Virus record (IMG/VR): IMGVR_UViG_3300015264_000033 | Span: 1-44,765 of that record | Strand: one strand, 5' to 3' | Origin: a virus | Length of the DNA stretch: 44,765 bases | In this document: positions 22,351-31,440 of the stretch, piece by piece | Numbering within the stretch: the stretch's first letter is position 1 | How the letters are laid out: every line of letters starts with the position of its first letter | Notes under the pieces: generated by a model | What the model saw: only the letters and a program-made list of their open reading frames with translations | The model's database searches: none | Told to the model about the DNA's origin: nothing | Made by a program: the position numbers and the translations under genes

Positions 22351-24870
22351 TTATGGGGCCGCGTGCCCCACCGTCCAGGCGGTGTAGATTTTGCCCTCAT
22401 CGGTGGTGACCGCGATGGGCGGTACACCCGTCGGGTAGTAGAGCAATTGGAAGTTCTGTTGCGGCGGTTGAATGGGATTCGCCGACCAGCCGAGCAGATG
22501 CACGGAGCCCGCCTTGGTGGCATTGAGCGCATCGACCTGCGCCACGGCATCGCTGACGAAGGGCTCGACGCCCGTGCCTTGAGTCTGCCCGCCCATCTCG
22601 CCGATGATGACGGGGTAGCCGGCCGCGATGATCGACTGGGCGAGCGCGATCCATTGCCGGTAGCCGTTGGTGGCCGGTGCATTGTCCCCGGAGTACCAGC
22701 GAAAGTAATTGGGATCGGTGAACGCTTGATTGGGATACGCGTGCAAGCCTGCACAGATCTGCTTATCGGTAATCTGGGACTGCACGGTTGAGAGCCAGGT
22801 GGCGCCGCTCGTATCGCCAGTGATCCATTGGGAATTACCGAGCACGCCCGCATACCCCACGCTATTCAGCAGGACGACATTGGTCGCGCCCGTGGCCCGC
22901 ACCGCCGCGAGCAGTTGCACCATGCCGACGCTGGTCCAGGGTGCGTTGATGGGATTGAAGTAAAACTGCGAGCCCACCGGCACGGCGGCGTTGTAATCCA
23001 TGGTCGTGTGGGAAGCGCCATTCGCCCACTCGGCCCATTTCGGGTAGGTCGGCTCATTGACCAAATCAATGATGACGTTCGGGTAGCCCTTGAGGAGTCC
23101 CGCGAGCTTGGTCCAGCCCGCGACGGCTTGCGCATCCGGCATCCACGAGGCGGGGTTCTGGTAGGAATTCCAAATCGGCACCGAGGCGCCGCCGATCGTG
23201 ACTTGCGGGCCCCATAGGTGCATGTCCACGATGGCGTAGCAACCCGCCGCGGTGATCGCATCCAAGGCGGATTTCAACTCCGCCATGTAGGTGCCGTGCG
23301 GGTCGCAATTGACGGTAGGGATACCGGTCAATGAGGCCGGTAAATTATAAGGTCCCGTACCGGTAAAGTCGCTGCCTCTAAACTTGTAGCTCGTCAAGCC
23401 TAAAACCGAATGCAAGTGCACCGGGATGCGAAACACGTTCCATTTGTAGGTCGAGGCCAATTGCGCGAACGGTGGTATCGCGCTCGCCGTCTGCCAGCCG
23501 CCATAGGTCCAGGCGCTTGGGCCGCCATTGGTGTACGTGCCCTCCATGCCGAAGATATTGGCGCCGCGCAAGTTGACGATGGACCCGGCGCTATTAACCA
23601 GCGTGCCATTGGCGGCCACCCGGATCGAGAGCGTCCCGGGCGCGGGCGGAATCCAGGCTTGAATGTTGCTGATGAACTGCGAATAGGGCACGGCATTCGT
23701 CACGGGGTTCGCATGCGACTGCGGGCCCGCAAACACGTAGTAGTGGTAGTTCTTGATGCTGGTATCGAGGAATTTTCCATTCGCATCGGTCTGATTCGTG
23801 CTGATGGTGAACACCGTCACGTCATCGCAATAGAACTTGCAGACCATCCCGATGGGGTCGTAGCTGAACCCGTAGCGATGGAACTGCGTGCGATCGATGG
23901 CGAAGGCGCTGAAATTGCTATAGTTGACGTGCACGCCGCTCGAGGCCGCCCAACTGATGATGGTCGAGAACATCCCCGCGGCGTAGCCGCCTTCATGTAT
24001 ATCGACTTCAAGGTACTGGAGCGTGCCGTTGATCTTCTCCTGCGGATAGAGCGCGATCGCTTCGAAGTGATCCGCATTGCTGTCGGTGATCGCTTCATGG
24101 AATTCGCAGTGAAATCCAGCAAGGGCGACCAAGTACCCTAAGGCGCCCGCGGTGGAATTGGGCATCTGTCCGACGAGAGCGCCGGCCGAGCCATAGGCGC
24201 CGCCGCCTAAGTTATTGAGCGAGAGCACCCCTTGCGCCATGTTCGCGCACGCGGGGTTGATCCACCCCGTCTTCGAGTCGTAGTAGTACTTATTGGAGAA
24301 TTTGAACGTCGGCCCATAGGCCTGGGGAGGCGTGGCACCGGGCCCTAAGCAAATATCAGCCACCTGCGGCGCGATGTTGAACTGGCTCTGGGTGTAGCCC
24401 AAGGCGAGCGCGGCGGCCGGCGGATTGAGCGCAATGACATAGGCCGCCGAGCCCACTGCGCTTTGCCCGAAGCCGAACACAATCGCAATCGCCTTCACCG
24501 TCGCACTCGCGGGCACATTGATGGTGCCCGCATAGGGCGTGCTCGCGGTGGTGGGCGTGGTGCCGTCCGTCGTGTAGTAAATGGAGGCTGTGCCGGTAGT
24601 CGAGCAGCTGATCGTCACGCGCTGGGCGTTAGCGTATGTGGCGCCCGCGGGGCTGAAGGTGGGAGTCGCGGCCGGGAAGGTGCCGCCCACTTGGCCGATA
24701 TTCCCTTGACCGGCGAGCACAAAGGCACCCGGCAGTCCCGTCATGCCAAAGCCTTTGATAGCGCCGCTATTCGGGAGGGCCGCATCGTAGCCCAAGAGGT
24801 TGAAGCTCCCAGGCGCGCACTGCAGCGTGTACGGCTGCGCCGAAAACCCGACGTTAAGACCACGCGCCAT
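22351..24870 (-). CDS. Virion-associated multidomain glycosidase, GH5 family
   Basis: 839 residues. N-terminal GSFNLLG and GAFVLAGQ motifs shared with the next gene. About 69-150: a CHB_HEX_C-type beta domain (PTFSPAGATYANAQRV, IYYTTDGTTPT). About 180-395: a concanavalin/laminarinase-like beta-sandwich. About 410-839: a GH5 barrel with NLRGANIFGMEG, FRIPVHLHSV, YAIVDMHLWG, IIDLVNEPT (acid/base E606 after N605) and VIIGEMGG (nucleophile E758). GH5 enzymes cleave beta-glycans such as cellulose or mannan. Lying in the tail operon, it probably degrades an exopolysaccharide during adsorption. Both catalytic Glu are present. Confidence 0.82.
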   Translation of the reverse strand: MARGLNVGFSAQPYTLQCAPGSFNLLGYDAALPNSGAIKGFGMTGLPGAFVLAGQGNIGQVGGTFPAATPTFSPAGATYANAQRVTISCSTTGTASIYYTTDGTTPTTASTPYAGTINVPASATVKAIAIVFGFGQSAVGSAAYVIALNPPAAALALGYTQSQFNIAPQVADICLGPGATPPQAYGPTFKFSNKYYYDSKTGWINPACANMAQGVLSLNNLGGGAYGSAGALVGQMPNSTAGALGYLVALAGFHCEFHEAITDSNADHFEAIALYPQEKINGTLQYLEVDIHEGGYAAGMFSTIISWAASSGVHVNYSNFSAFAIDRTQFHRYGFSYDPIGMVCKFYCDDVTVFTISTNQTDANGKFLDTSIKNYHYYVFAGPQSHANPVTNAVPYSQFISNIQAWIPPAPGTLSIRVAANGTLVNSAGSIVNLRGANIFGMEGTYTNGGPSAWTYGGWQTASAIPPFAQLASTYKWNVFRIPVHLHSVLGLTSYKFRGSDFTGTGPYNLPASLTGIPTVNCDPHGTYMAELKSALDAITAAGCYAIVDMHLWGPQVTIGGASVPIWNSYQNPASWMPDAQAVAGWTKLAGLLKGYPNVIIDLVNEPTYPKWAEWANGASHTTMDYNAAVPVGSQFYFNPINAPWTSVGMVQLLAAVRATGATNVVLLNSVGYAGVLGNSQWITGDTSGATWLSTVQSQITDKQICAGLHAYPNQAFTDPNYFRWYSGDNAPATNGYRQWIALAQSIIAAGYPVIIGEMGGQTQGTGVEPFVSDAVAQVDALNATKAGSVHLLGWSANPIQPPQQNFQLLYYPTGVPPIAVTTDEGKIYTAWTVGHAAP

Positions 24871-24873
24871 GGG

Positions 24874-25302
24874 CTATTGCAGCGTAAAGATGCCGCTCGC
24901 GATCGACACGGTGAAAGTCTGCCCCGCGGTGAGCGTGACGGACGATCCGTAATCCCACCAGCCGATGAGCGGCTTCAAGGGCGTGGTCGCGGTCGAGTCG
25001 TAGACCACCGCATAGCGAAAGGGGCCCATGCTCCCGGTCGCGGTCCAGGTGGGATTGGCGACGGTCCCCGAGACCGTCTCGACACCGCCCGATTGGCTCG
25101 AGGACTGGCTCGTGACCGCAACGCCGCCGGTCGCGTAGCCGTTACCGCTCGCAAGCTCCGTGCCGCTGATATCGCCATAAAGCGAATTGGTCGCGACCGG
25201 TGCGGTGTTGGTCAGCATGATCTTCATCGTGTCGGAGGACAGATTGATCGTGCCGTTGGCAAGCGTCTGAACGAACGCGTTGAATTTATTGAACGTAGCC
25301 AT
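24874..25302 (-). CDS. Small virion structural protein (unrecognised)
   Basis: 142 residues, beta-rich, beginning MATFNKFNAFVQTLANGTIN and rich in Ser/Thr/Gly. Similar small proteins accompany tail genes in many phages; role unknown. Placed between the nozzle and GH5 genes. Confidence 0.6.
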   Translation of the reverse strand: MATFNKFNAFVQTLANGTINLSSDTMKIMLTNTAPVATNSLYGDISGTELASGNGYATGGVAVTSQSSSQSGGVETVSGTVANPTWTATGSMGPFRYAVVYDSTATTPLKPLIGWWDYGSSVTLTAGQTFTVSIASGIFTLQ

Positions 25303-25329
25303 TTTCTATCCTTGTGTGTTTGAAAGAGA

Positions 25330-28131
25330 TCATGAGACCGGATCGCCGATCATCACTTGCGGGATGTGCATACGAATCGTGATGGGGAGCGGCATGTTCT
25401 GGCGCACGCAGGTGTGGCACTCCGAATCCAAGGTCGACGGGATGCGCGTCCACAAGACGCCTTCCTGCATGCTGATCGGCGATGTGTAGGTCTCGAACGC
25501 GCGCTGCTCGGAGGGGTACATGGTCGTGAAGTCGGTGCCGGCGATGAAGTTCCGCGTTTCGGTGCAGTCCAAGTAAATGACCGGGTTCGACTTCGCGCGC
25601 ATGCGGATGGTCTCTTGGCCCTGCGCATTCAAGGACAGCGTCTCGAAGTCCGACAGATACGGCAGCCCCACCTGGACGACGCCGCCGGCAGCGGGCAACG
25701 TGATCGAACCATCCAAGCCAATCGTCACCTGGCCATTCGGCACAATGCCGGTGGCATCGATACCTAAGGTGGTCGCATCCACCAACGCCACCGCCGGCAT
25801 GCCGGCGATTTGGGTGGCCCCCGTGAACCTCAGGCGCGCGAAGGTCCAAATAGCCGTCGCGATGCCCTGCAGGGTCGCGGGGCACGGGTCTTTGAGTCGC
25901 ACCGAGACTTGCGTGGTGCTCGAGCGCGCGGTGATGAGCAGGCGGCAGCGCGCGCCCGTGGCATCGTAAATCCAGATCTCATTGCCCACATCGGCCGGCA
26001 AGAAGGTTGCCCAACCGGCAGTTCCGGACGCGTTGAGCGTGCCGACATCCCCCGCAAGCCACGACGTGCCGCCGGTCAGCACCATGGTGGTCGCCGACGA
26101 ATTCCGCCCGTCGTAGGTCAGGTTGCAGTCGAGGAACTGATAGTCGTACACCGACTTGACTTCACGGCTCGAGAGCCGCTCGACGTAGCGCATCGTCGCG
26201 CCGTTGATGGTGCGATTGATGATGGCGTAGAGCGCAAAGGCCGTGTTCTCAGGCACCACGCAGATATCCTCGAACGTGCCCTGCGTATCCCAGTGCGCCC
26301 AGCCGGTGACTTGCTGTTCCTTCAAATACGTGCAGCAGAGGAGGCCGCCATCGGAGCGCAAGGCGAAGAGCATCTGCCCGGCGGGATCGGGCTTGTAGGC
26401 AAGCCTTGTCAACTGCGTGCCGAAGGGGATCAGGTGGCGCGAATAGAGGGTGAGTTCATCGCCCTTGAACTTGTCGTACGCGAATTGGTAGATGAGGTCG
26501 CGCAAGCGCCGGCCGTCGAATTCAGCGAAGATCGCCGAGTCACCGAAGAGCACCGAGGCGCAGGTGGGATTCTGGCCGTAGTAGTTTTGCGGATCCGCTT
26601 TGATGGCCAAGGGCCCGAGCGCGGTGCCAGTTGAGCCGGGCCACAGTCGCCAGATGATGTTGGACGTGCCGATCAGCAGGTCCGATAGCGGGATCAGGTC
26701 CGAGATGGCGTTTAACTGCCGCGCATTCAAAAACGCCGCGAAGGCATCCGAGGCCACCACCGGGCTACTCACCTGAAAGTTCTTGTACTGGCTCGTTTGG
26801 CTGCCAAAAACGCCGACCGGCTGCTTCGGAGTCGCAGCAAGGACCAACCGGTCGGGGATGTAAGAGACGGCGGACGGATAGCCCTGATCGGTGCTGAAGG
26901 CGCCGAAGTTCCAGTAGGTCGTCTGCCCCAGTTGCGTGATCTGCCGGATGACGACGGTTGAGCCCACCGTCTGCCCCGCGAGAAAGGTCAAGGTCGTCGC
27001 CGCCACCGAGTACGCGGACGGCGCTTGATAGATGCCGTTCACGGTCACGAAGAACTTGGTCGGATCGGTGGTGGTGACGCCGGTCAAGGGCGTGAAGGCG
27101 GTCTGATTCGCGGTTGCGGTGAAGGTGAAGGGCCCAAACACCGTGATGGGGCCGCCGACGCAAGAGAGTGGCAACAGAGAGGGACCGCCGACGTAATTCG
27201 GCTGCACCACGGCGGTCACATGGGTCGAATCGGTGTAGCCCGTGATGAGCACGACGCCAAACCCTGAGTCCTGGTACTGCCAACTCACGCCGCAGATCGA
27301 CGCCAAGTTCGGGATCGTGCTGCCGTCGCCGTCGGTCTGCGTGCCCTGGGAGTGGCTCGGAATCCACGTGCCCGTCGCCCAGCCAGAGGCCGGTGAGGGA
27401 TTCGTGGTCGCGACGCATTTGTAGTTCTTCAAGCTCGCGCGCCGGTAGAGTCCCACCGGCGTGATCTTGGTGCCGGTATTATCGGTGAAGAGCTTGGAGG
27501 GCTCCCACGGTGGAATCTGCGAGAGATCCTGTTGCGTGAGTTGCACGAGGCCGCCGACCTGGCCCGCGTTGAAGATGGGAGAGGAGGCGGTCAGCGTCAC
27601 GGTGCCGGTGATGGCGCTCGCGAACACAAACGTGGTGCCGTCGGTGTTCTGCGGCAGGAAGGGCCCGTTGATGTAGGCACCGGGCAGACACGTGAAGGAA
27701 TTGGCCGACACCCGCTTGATCTCGTACGGCGGATAGTTCGGGTGCACCACGGTCAGGGTGTCGGTCGATTGCGCAAAGCGCAGGTTGGCTAAGTCCGCCG
27801 CGGCCCATGGCGTCGCGAAAGTCGCGCCCACCACCAGGGAACCGGCTGAGAAGACTTGGGCCGAGAGCGCGCCCACCTCGATGACATAGCTTTGGGTCGC
27901 CTTGAACACGAAGGGGAGCAGGGTCGAGGCTTTGGGCGCCTGCGTGAGGGAAGTGCCGATGAACTTGAACCCCGGGCGATTCGAGACCGGCCCCTCGGGG
28001 CGCACGAAGCCATTACGAAGGGTGCGCAGGCCAGCCGAGTAGGCGGTAAGGTCCACCCGGCCGAACAGGTACGGCGAGACCTCGCCGCGGGCGAAGTTCG
28101 CTTGCAGCGTGTAGACCGGTGTCTCGTACAT
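25330..28131 (-). CDS. Tail tubular protein B / nozzle, gp12-like
   Basis: 933 residues. The start YTLQANFARGEVSPYLFGRVDL, then YSAGLRTLRNGFVRPEGPVSNRPGF, is the hallmark opening of podovirus nozzle-type proteins. The remainder is beta-rich with many phage-nozzle features (LPFVF, VLIxQITQLGQTTYWNFGAF, PDRLVLAATP). It forms the distal tail tube through which DNA exits. Its ATG overlaps the upstream stop by one base (TGATG). Confidence 0.78.
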   Translation of the reverse strand: MYETPVYTLQANFARGEVSPYLFGRVDLTAYSAGLRTLRNGFVRPEGPVSNRPGFKFIGTSLTQAPKASTLLPFVFKATQSYVIEVGALSAQVFSAGSLVVGATFATPWAAADLANLRFAQSTDTLTVVHPNYPPYEIKRVSANSFTCLPGAYINGPFLPQNTDGTTFVFASAITGTVTLTASSPIFNAGQVGGLVQLTQQDLSQIPPWEPSKLFTDNTGTKITPVGLYRRASLKNYKCVATTNPSPASGWATGTWIPSHSQGTQTDGDGSTIPNLASICGVSWQYQDSGFGVVLITGYTDSTHVTAVVQPNYVGGPSLLPLSCVGGPITVFGPFTFTATANQTAFTPLTGVTTTDPTKFFVTVNGIYQAPSAYSVAATTLTFLAGQTVGSTVVIRQITQLGQTTYWNFGAFSTDQGYPSAVSYIPDRLVLAATPKQPVGVFGSQTSQYKNFQVSSPVVASDAFAAFLNARQLNAISDLIPLSDLLIGTSNIIWRLWPGSTGTALGPLAIKADPQNYYGQNPTCASVLFGDSAIFAEFDGRRLRDLIYQFAYDKFKGDELTLYSRHLIPFGTQLTRLAYKPDPAGQMLFALRSDGGLLCCTYLKEQQVTGWAHWDTQGTFEDICVVPENTAFALYAIINRTINGATMRYVERLSSREVKSVYDYQFLDCNLTYDGRNSSATTMVLTGGTSWLAGDVGTLNASGTAGWATFLPADVGNEIWIYDATGARCRLLITARSSTTQVSVRLKDPCPATLQGIATAIWTFARLRFTGATQIAGMPAVALVDATTLGIDATGIVPNGQVTIGLDGSITLPAAGGVVQVGLPYLSDFETLSLNAQGQETIRMRAKSNPVIYLDCTETRNFIAGTDFTTMYPSEQRAFETYTSPISMQEGVLWTRIPSTLDSECHTCVRQNMPLPITIRMHIPQVMIGDPVS

Positions 28132-28826
28132 CAGTTGCGCGCCGTGATCGCCGGGCTATCGGGATAGGGGTCCGGTTGCTGCTCGTTCAAGTCGATGAGA
28201 AGCGCATCGGTCAACGACTCTTTCGCCATCTTGATGGCGTTCTGTTTCGCGACCTGATTGGCGGACAATGGCCCGGCGATGCGCACCGAGAGATTCCAGG
28301 CGACGCAGTCGGTGAAGGCCTGCGTCCAGATGTTGACGTTGGTGGCGTCCGTCACATACACGAACCAGGCGTTGTCCTGATCGGTCAGGATATCGACCGC
28401 GTTGCCCGCGCCCGCCACGTTGATGACGTCGATCGCCTCACGCCACGGCGGCCGGTATGGCCCCCACTGCGGTGCCTGGCTCATGTCGTACCACCAGCTG
28501 CGCGTGAAGGGATTGAGGCGTATGCCGTACTGCGTGGTGACGGCGAGACCGCGCAGGCAGTCGGTGGGCTTTGCGTACACGTAGCGAAAGCCGGGGAAGA
28601 CCAGCGCCGCTTGGGTCGTGATCGTGCTTTGATCTACGAGGAGCGCCAACGCCGCCATCTTGGTGGCGAATCCCCAGTGCGCTTTCTCGAGGACTCTTTT
28701 TCGCGCGAAGTCGAAGTAGCGATTGCAGACGCCAGCCGCCGGGCTGTTGTCGTTCAAACTCTTGACGGTGATGGAGAGGTCTAAGTTCGTGAGCGCGAGG
28801 TTATATACGTCCAGCTGACTGGCCAT
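28131..28826 (-). CDS. Tail tubular protein A / adaptor, gp11-like
   Basis: 231 residues. LDVYNLALTNLDLSITVKSL and CNRYFDFARKRVLEKAHWGFA, followed by PTDCLRGL, are characteristic of the T7 gp11 adaptor family, a helical ring docking under the portal. The nozzle gene follows directly. Confidence 0.82.
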   Translation of the reverse strand: MASQLDVYNLALTNLDLSITVKSLNDNSPAAGVCNRYFDFARKRVLEKAHWGFATKMAALALLVDQSTITTQAALVFPGFRYVYAKPTDCLRGLAVTTQYGIRLNPFTRSWWYDMSQAPQWGPYRPPWREAIDVINVAGAGNAVDILTDQDNAWFVYVTDATNVNIWTQAFTDCVAWNLSVRIAGPLSANQVAKQNAIKMAKESLTDALLIDLNEQQPDPYPDSPAITARN

Positions 28827-28843
28827 GGGCTACGCCCTGCTGG

Positions 28844-29203
28844 TCATACCGCACCCGAGCGCAGTTTCTTCAAGAAACCGGTGACGGTGAGCGCCGTGGT
28901 GCCATCGCCTGCCGTGACATTGGGGCGGATGAACTTCGGATGCTCATTGGCCCCCAAGGCGGCAAACAGGCCCACGGCGGTGAGCGCGGCCGGCGAGAGC
29001 TTCACCCAATTGGTGCCATCGTTCGAGCCCTCCATCTGAATCGAGCCCGCCGCGCCGATGGTTCCCGTGACCTGAAAGAACGCCGTCACCCAATCTTCAG
29101 CCACCCCATCGCCCTGGTTGCCATTGGGGACGGCGGGCCAAATGACGGTGCTCCCGTCCATCGGGAAGGTGAGCGCGTTGGTGGTGTGCGCCGTCGTAGG
29201 CAC
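28844..29203 (-). CDS. Small virion protein, beta-rich
   Basis: 119 residues. GSIQMEGSNDGTNWVKLSP is a pattern seen in phage head or tail decoration-like proteins. Between cement and adaptor genes; function unknown. Confidence 0.6.
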   Translation of the reverse strand: MPTTAHTTNALTFPMDGSTVIWPAVPNGNQGDGVAEDWVTAFFQVTGTIGAAGSIQMEGSNDGTNWVKLSPAALTAVGLFAALGANEHPKFIRPNVTAGDGTTALTVTGFLKKLRSGAV

Positions 29204-29206
29204 AGA

Positions 29207-29638
29207 TCACCCGAACTTCGGACGATTCGTGGACCCTTTGATGGGCGCCTGAATGCGCTCAACCGTCGGTGCCTTGCGCGGCGCGGGCATCTGCAACACG
29301 CGGTCGAACTGCGTGCCGGCGGGATAGATGCCGCACTCGACCGTGTCGGGGACTACTTGCATCCAGCCGAAGCGGTGCGTCTCGCCGCGTTTGGGACCGC
29401 TCCGTAGCACCACTTCGCCGTGATCGGGCGCGTAGTCGCGGTGCACGTGCTCGCCCTTCTTGTCCTTGAAGAGCACGTACTCGCCCTCGCCCGTGTCCTT
29501 GCCCTGCGCGTCGAGCTTTGGCACCCAATCTTCGCGCAACGGGTCTGAGCCATCCTCGTTCTTGAGGAGTTCGAACACCTCGCCCGGATCGCGAATGATG
29601 TTGTCGTAGTACCCGGTCTGCGTTGCGAGCACTTTCAT
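29207..29638 (-). CDS. Head/tail region protein, unrecognised
   Basis: 143 residues; begins MKVLATQTGYYDNIIRDPGEVF, an opening common to small phage structural or head-completion proteins. Charged centre and basic C-terminus. Coupled upstream at ATGA. Confidence 0.55.
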   Translation of the reverse strand: MKVLATQTGYYDNIIRDPGEVFELLKNEDGSDPLREDWVPKLDAQGKDTGEGEYVLFKDKKGEHVHRDYAPDHGEVVLRSGPKRGETHRFGWMQVVPDTVECGIYPAGTQFDRVLQMPAPRKAPTVERIQAPIKGSTNRPKFG

Positions 29639-29820
29639 TTCTCATCCTCCTCGTCATCCTCGGGCTCGGGCTCGGGCTCCGGCTCCGCCGCCGGCTTCGC
29701 GTCCTCCAACGGCGTGTGCACCGACTCGTGGAAATGCTCCTCGGGGATGTCGATTTCGGTATTGGCGCCGTGCCACACCCCCTCGATGTAGCAGGCGCTT
29801 TTGGTGAGGACGCGCATCAC
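29635..29820 (-). CDS. Small protein with acidic Pro/Glu tail
   Basis: 61 residues. A short beta N-terminus is followed by an acidic low-complexity tail (alternating Pro-Glu then Asp/Glu). Overlaps both neighbours by 4 bases. Possibly a capsid or assembly accessory. Confidence 0.6.
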   Translation of the reverse strand: MMRVLTKSACYIEGVWHGANTEIDIPEEHFHESVHTPLEDAKPAAEPEPEPEPEDDEEDEK

Positions 29821-30332
29821 GCCACCAGGAAGCCGGCGGCGTAAATTAAATTGTCCTGAATGTCTCTCGTCAGGAAGCAGTTGACGTTGCCCGCCGTGAA
29901 GGCGGTGGTGACCAGCACGAAATTGACGCCGATGAAGCGCAGCCAGCCCGTGGTCCCGCCGATGCCCGCACGCGGCAACTCGAAGCGCAGCGCAGCGCCC
30001 GTCGCGACTTTCGCATTCGCCGTGACGGTGATCGGGCCGCCGGTCAAGTCCAGCATCACGTTGGGCGAGGTCAAGGCCGCTGCGGCCGAACTCACCAACT
30101 GAATGTCGGCGGTGTTCGCAGCCTGCGCGAGTCCCGTGATGAAGAGCAGGTAAATCCAGGACGGATACCCCATGCCGAAGTCGCGCCCCGCGTTGGTGTT
30201 GGGCGTGTTCTGACCACCCAGGGGCCCCGAGTCGATGACATTGCCCAAGGCGGTCGTGCCGGCGGCGAATGCGGCGACGGACTGGCCCGCAGTGCCGCCG
30301 GTGCTGAATTGATTTTCGTTGTCGATGATCAC
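29817..30332 (-). CDS. Bbp16-like capsid cement protein
   Basis: 171 residues. MIIDNENQFSTGGTAGQSVA, NVIDSG, NAGRDFGMG and a FLTRDIQDN end match the layout of the Bbp16 cement protein family of BPP-1-like podoviruses. That family stabilises the capsid surface. Here the expected acidic linker is replaced by a Gly/Asn-rich loop. It directly follows the major capsid gene, as in that group. Confidence 0.72.
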   Translation of the reverse strand: MIIDNENQFSTGGTAGQSVAAFAAGTTALGNVIDSGPLGGQNTPNTNAGRDFGMGYPSWIYLLFITGLAQAANTADIQLVSSAAAALTSPNVMLDLTGGPITVTANAKVATGAALRFELPRAGIGGTTGWLRFIGVNFVLVTTAFTAGNVNCFLTRDIQDNLIYAAGFLVA

Positions 30333-30369
30333 GGTATTCTCCTAGTGAACGTACATTTGCCTGCGAGCC

Positions 30370-30387
30370 GCCCGGACTGCTCCGGGC
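30370..30387 (-). promoter_or_regulatory. RNA hairpin between capsid and cement genes
   Basis: A perfect 7-base-pair inverted repeat (GCCCGGA / TCCGGGC) with a 4-base loop in the 79-base gap after the capsid gene. No T run follows on the - strand, so it is not a classic terminator. It may be an attenuator or an mRNA-stabilising structure. Confidence 0.5.
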
Positions 30388-30411
30388 TTCGCTTTCGTCC
30401 TGGCGTGCGGA

Positions 30412-31428
30412 CTACGAGACCTGCGCCTCGGTGTTCAACAGCTGATCGCAACGACGGATCGGCACGCCCTCGAACCCGAGTTCGAACTGGTTCAAGGCGG
30501 GCTGCACGGTGACCGCATTGGCGGATTTCGTGAGCCCCTGCAGGCGCAAGAAGCTGTAGACGGTGCGGTTCATGTAGAACACCGGCGTACAGCCTTTCAG
30601 CGACGGGATGCGATCGAGTGACCGGCTCATCAGCGAGATGATGTCGGGCGGCGACGTGTTGGTGGTGAGCGCCGTGACCGACAAGTTCGGGATGCGCACC
30701 GTGTAGCGCCAGTCACGCAAGGCCAGGCCCGGCTCCCACACAAAGCGATCCTGGTAGGCGCGCATGAACCCTGAGGTCATGCCGACCGCAGAGCCCGCAG
30801 CGGCCGTCTGCACCGTCTGCAACCCGTAGTCCTCGTGCGTGAGGCCCGCCTTCGTGCCCTTGGGGAAAATCCCGCACACCGTGTCCTCACCCCAGCCCGC
30901 GAGCCACACCGAGGCCTGGACCGAGCCGCCGGAGCCGCCGCCTGAGATGATGTTCTGCGCGTTGGTGGCGCCCGAGATGACGCCGTAGCGCGGGGACAAT
31001 CCTAAGAACCGTTCGACGTTGACCGCGGTGTTGCCGTAGAAAAGCGTCTGCGTGAACTGCTGGTTCATCGCCTCCAAGAACGGCTTGGCTTCCGACAGCC
31101 GAAGCGCGGCGACATTGCCGTTCAGCTGGGCGAGTTTCTCATCGATGACTGACCAGCCTTCCAAAATGGCGCAGGCGTCATCGACTTGGCCCACGGTGGA
31201 CTTGGACGGCGTGACGCCAGTATTCAGCTGCCGGAAGGCCACGTTGGGAAGGCCGGCGCGCTGGGTCGTGCGCATGCCGGTGGGCAAGTTCCCCTCGACC
31301 CACAGCATGTCGGAGAGGATCTCGTTTTTCTCGTTCAACAGCTCCGCGATGTCCGGGATGCTGCCATCCGGGTCCATGCGCTGCGCAAAGTCCGAGAGGG
31401 TGAAAACTGTACCGCCAATGGTCGCCAT
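30412..31428 (-). CDS. Major capsid protein (BPP-1-like)
   Basis: 338 residues. TLSDFAQRMDPDGSIPDIAELLNEKNEIL is the opening of the BPP-1-like major capsid family. It continues with LPTGMRTTQRAGLPNVAFRQ, LFYGNT, KAGLTHEDYG and a PIRRCDQLL end. HK97-type fold by family. Flanked by scaffold and cement genes. Confidence 0.85.
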   Translation of the reverse strand: MATIGGTVFTLSDFAQRMDPDGSIPDIAELLNEKNEILSDMLWVEGNLPTGMRTTQRAGLPNVAFRQLNTGVTPSKSTVGQVDDACAILEGWSVIDEKLAQLNGNVAALRLSEAKPFLEAMNQQFTQTLFYGNTAVNVERFLGLSPRYGVISGATNAQNIISGGGSGGSVQASVWLAGWGEDTVCGIFPKGTKAGLTHEDYGLQTVQTAAAGSAVGMTSGFMRAYQDRFVWEPGLALRDWRYTVRIPNLSVTALTTNTSPPDIISLMSRSLDRIPSLKGCTPVFYMNRTVYSFLRLQGLTKSANAVTVQPALNQFELGFEGVPIRRCDQLLNTEAQVS

Positions 31429-31440
31429 GAAGTTCTCCGC

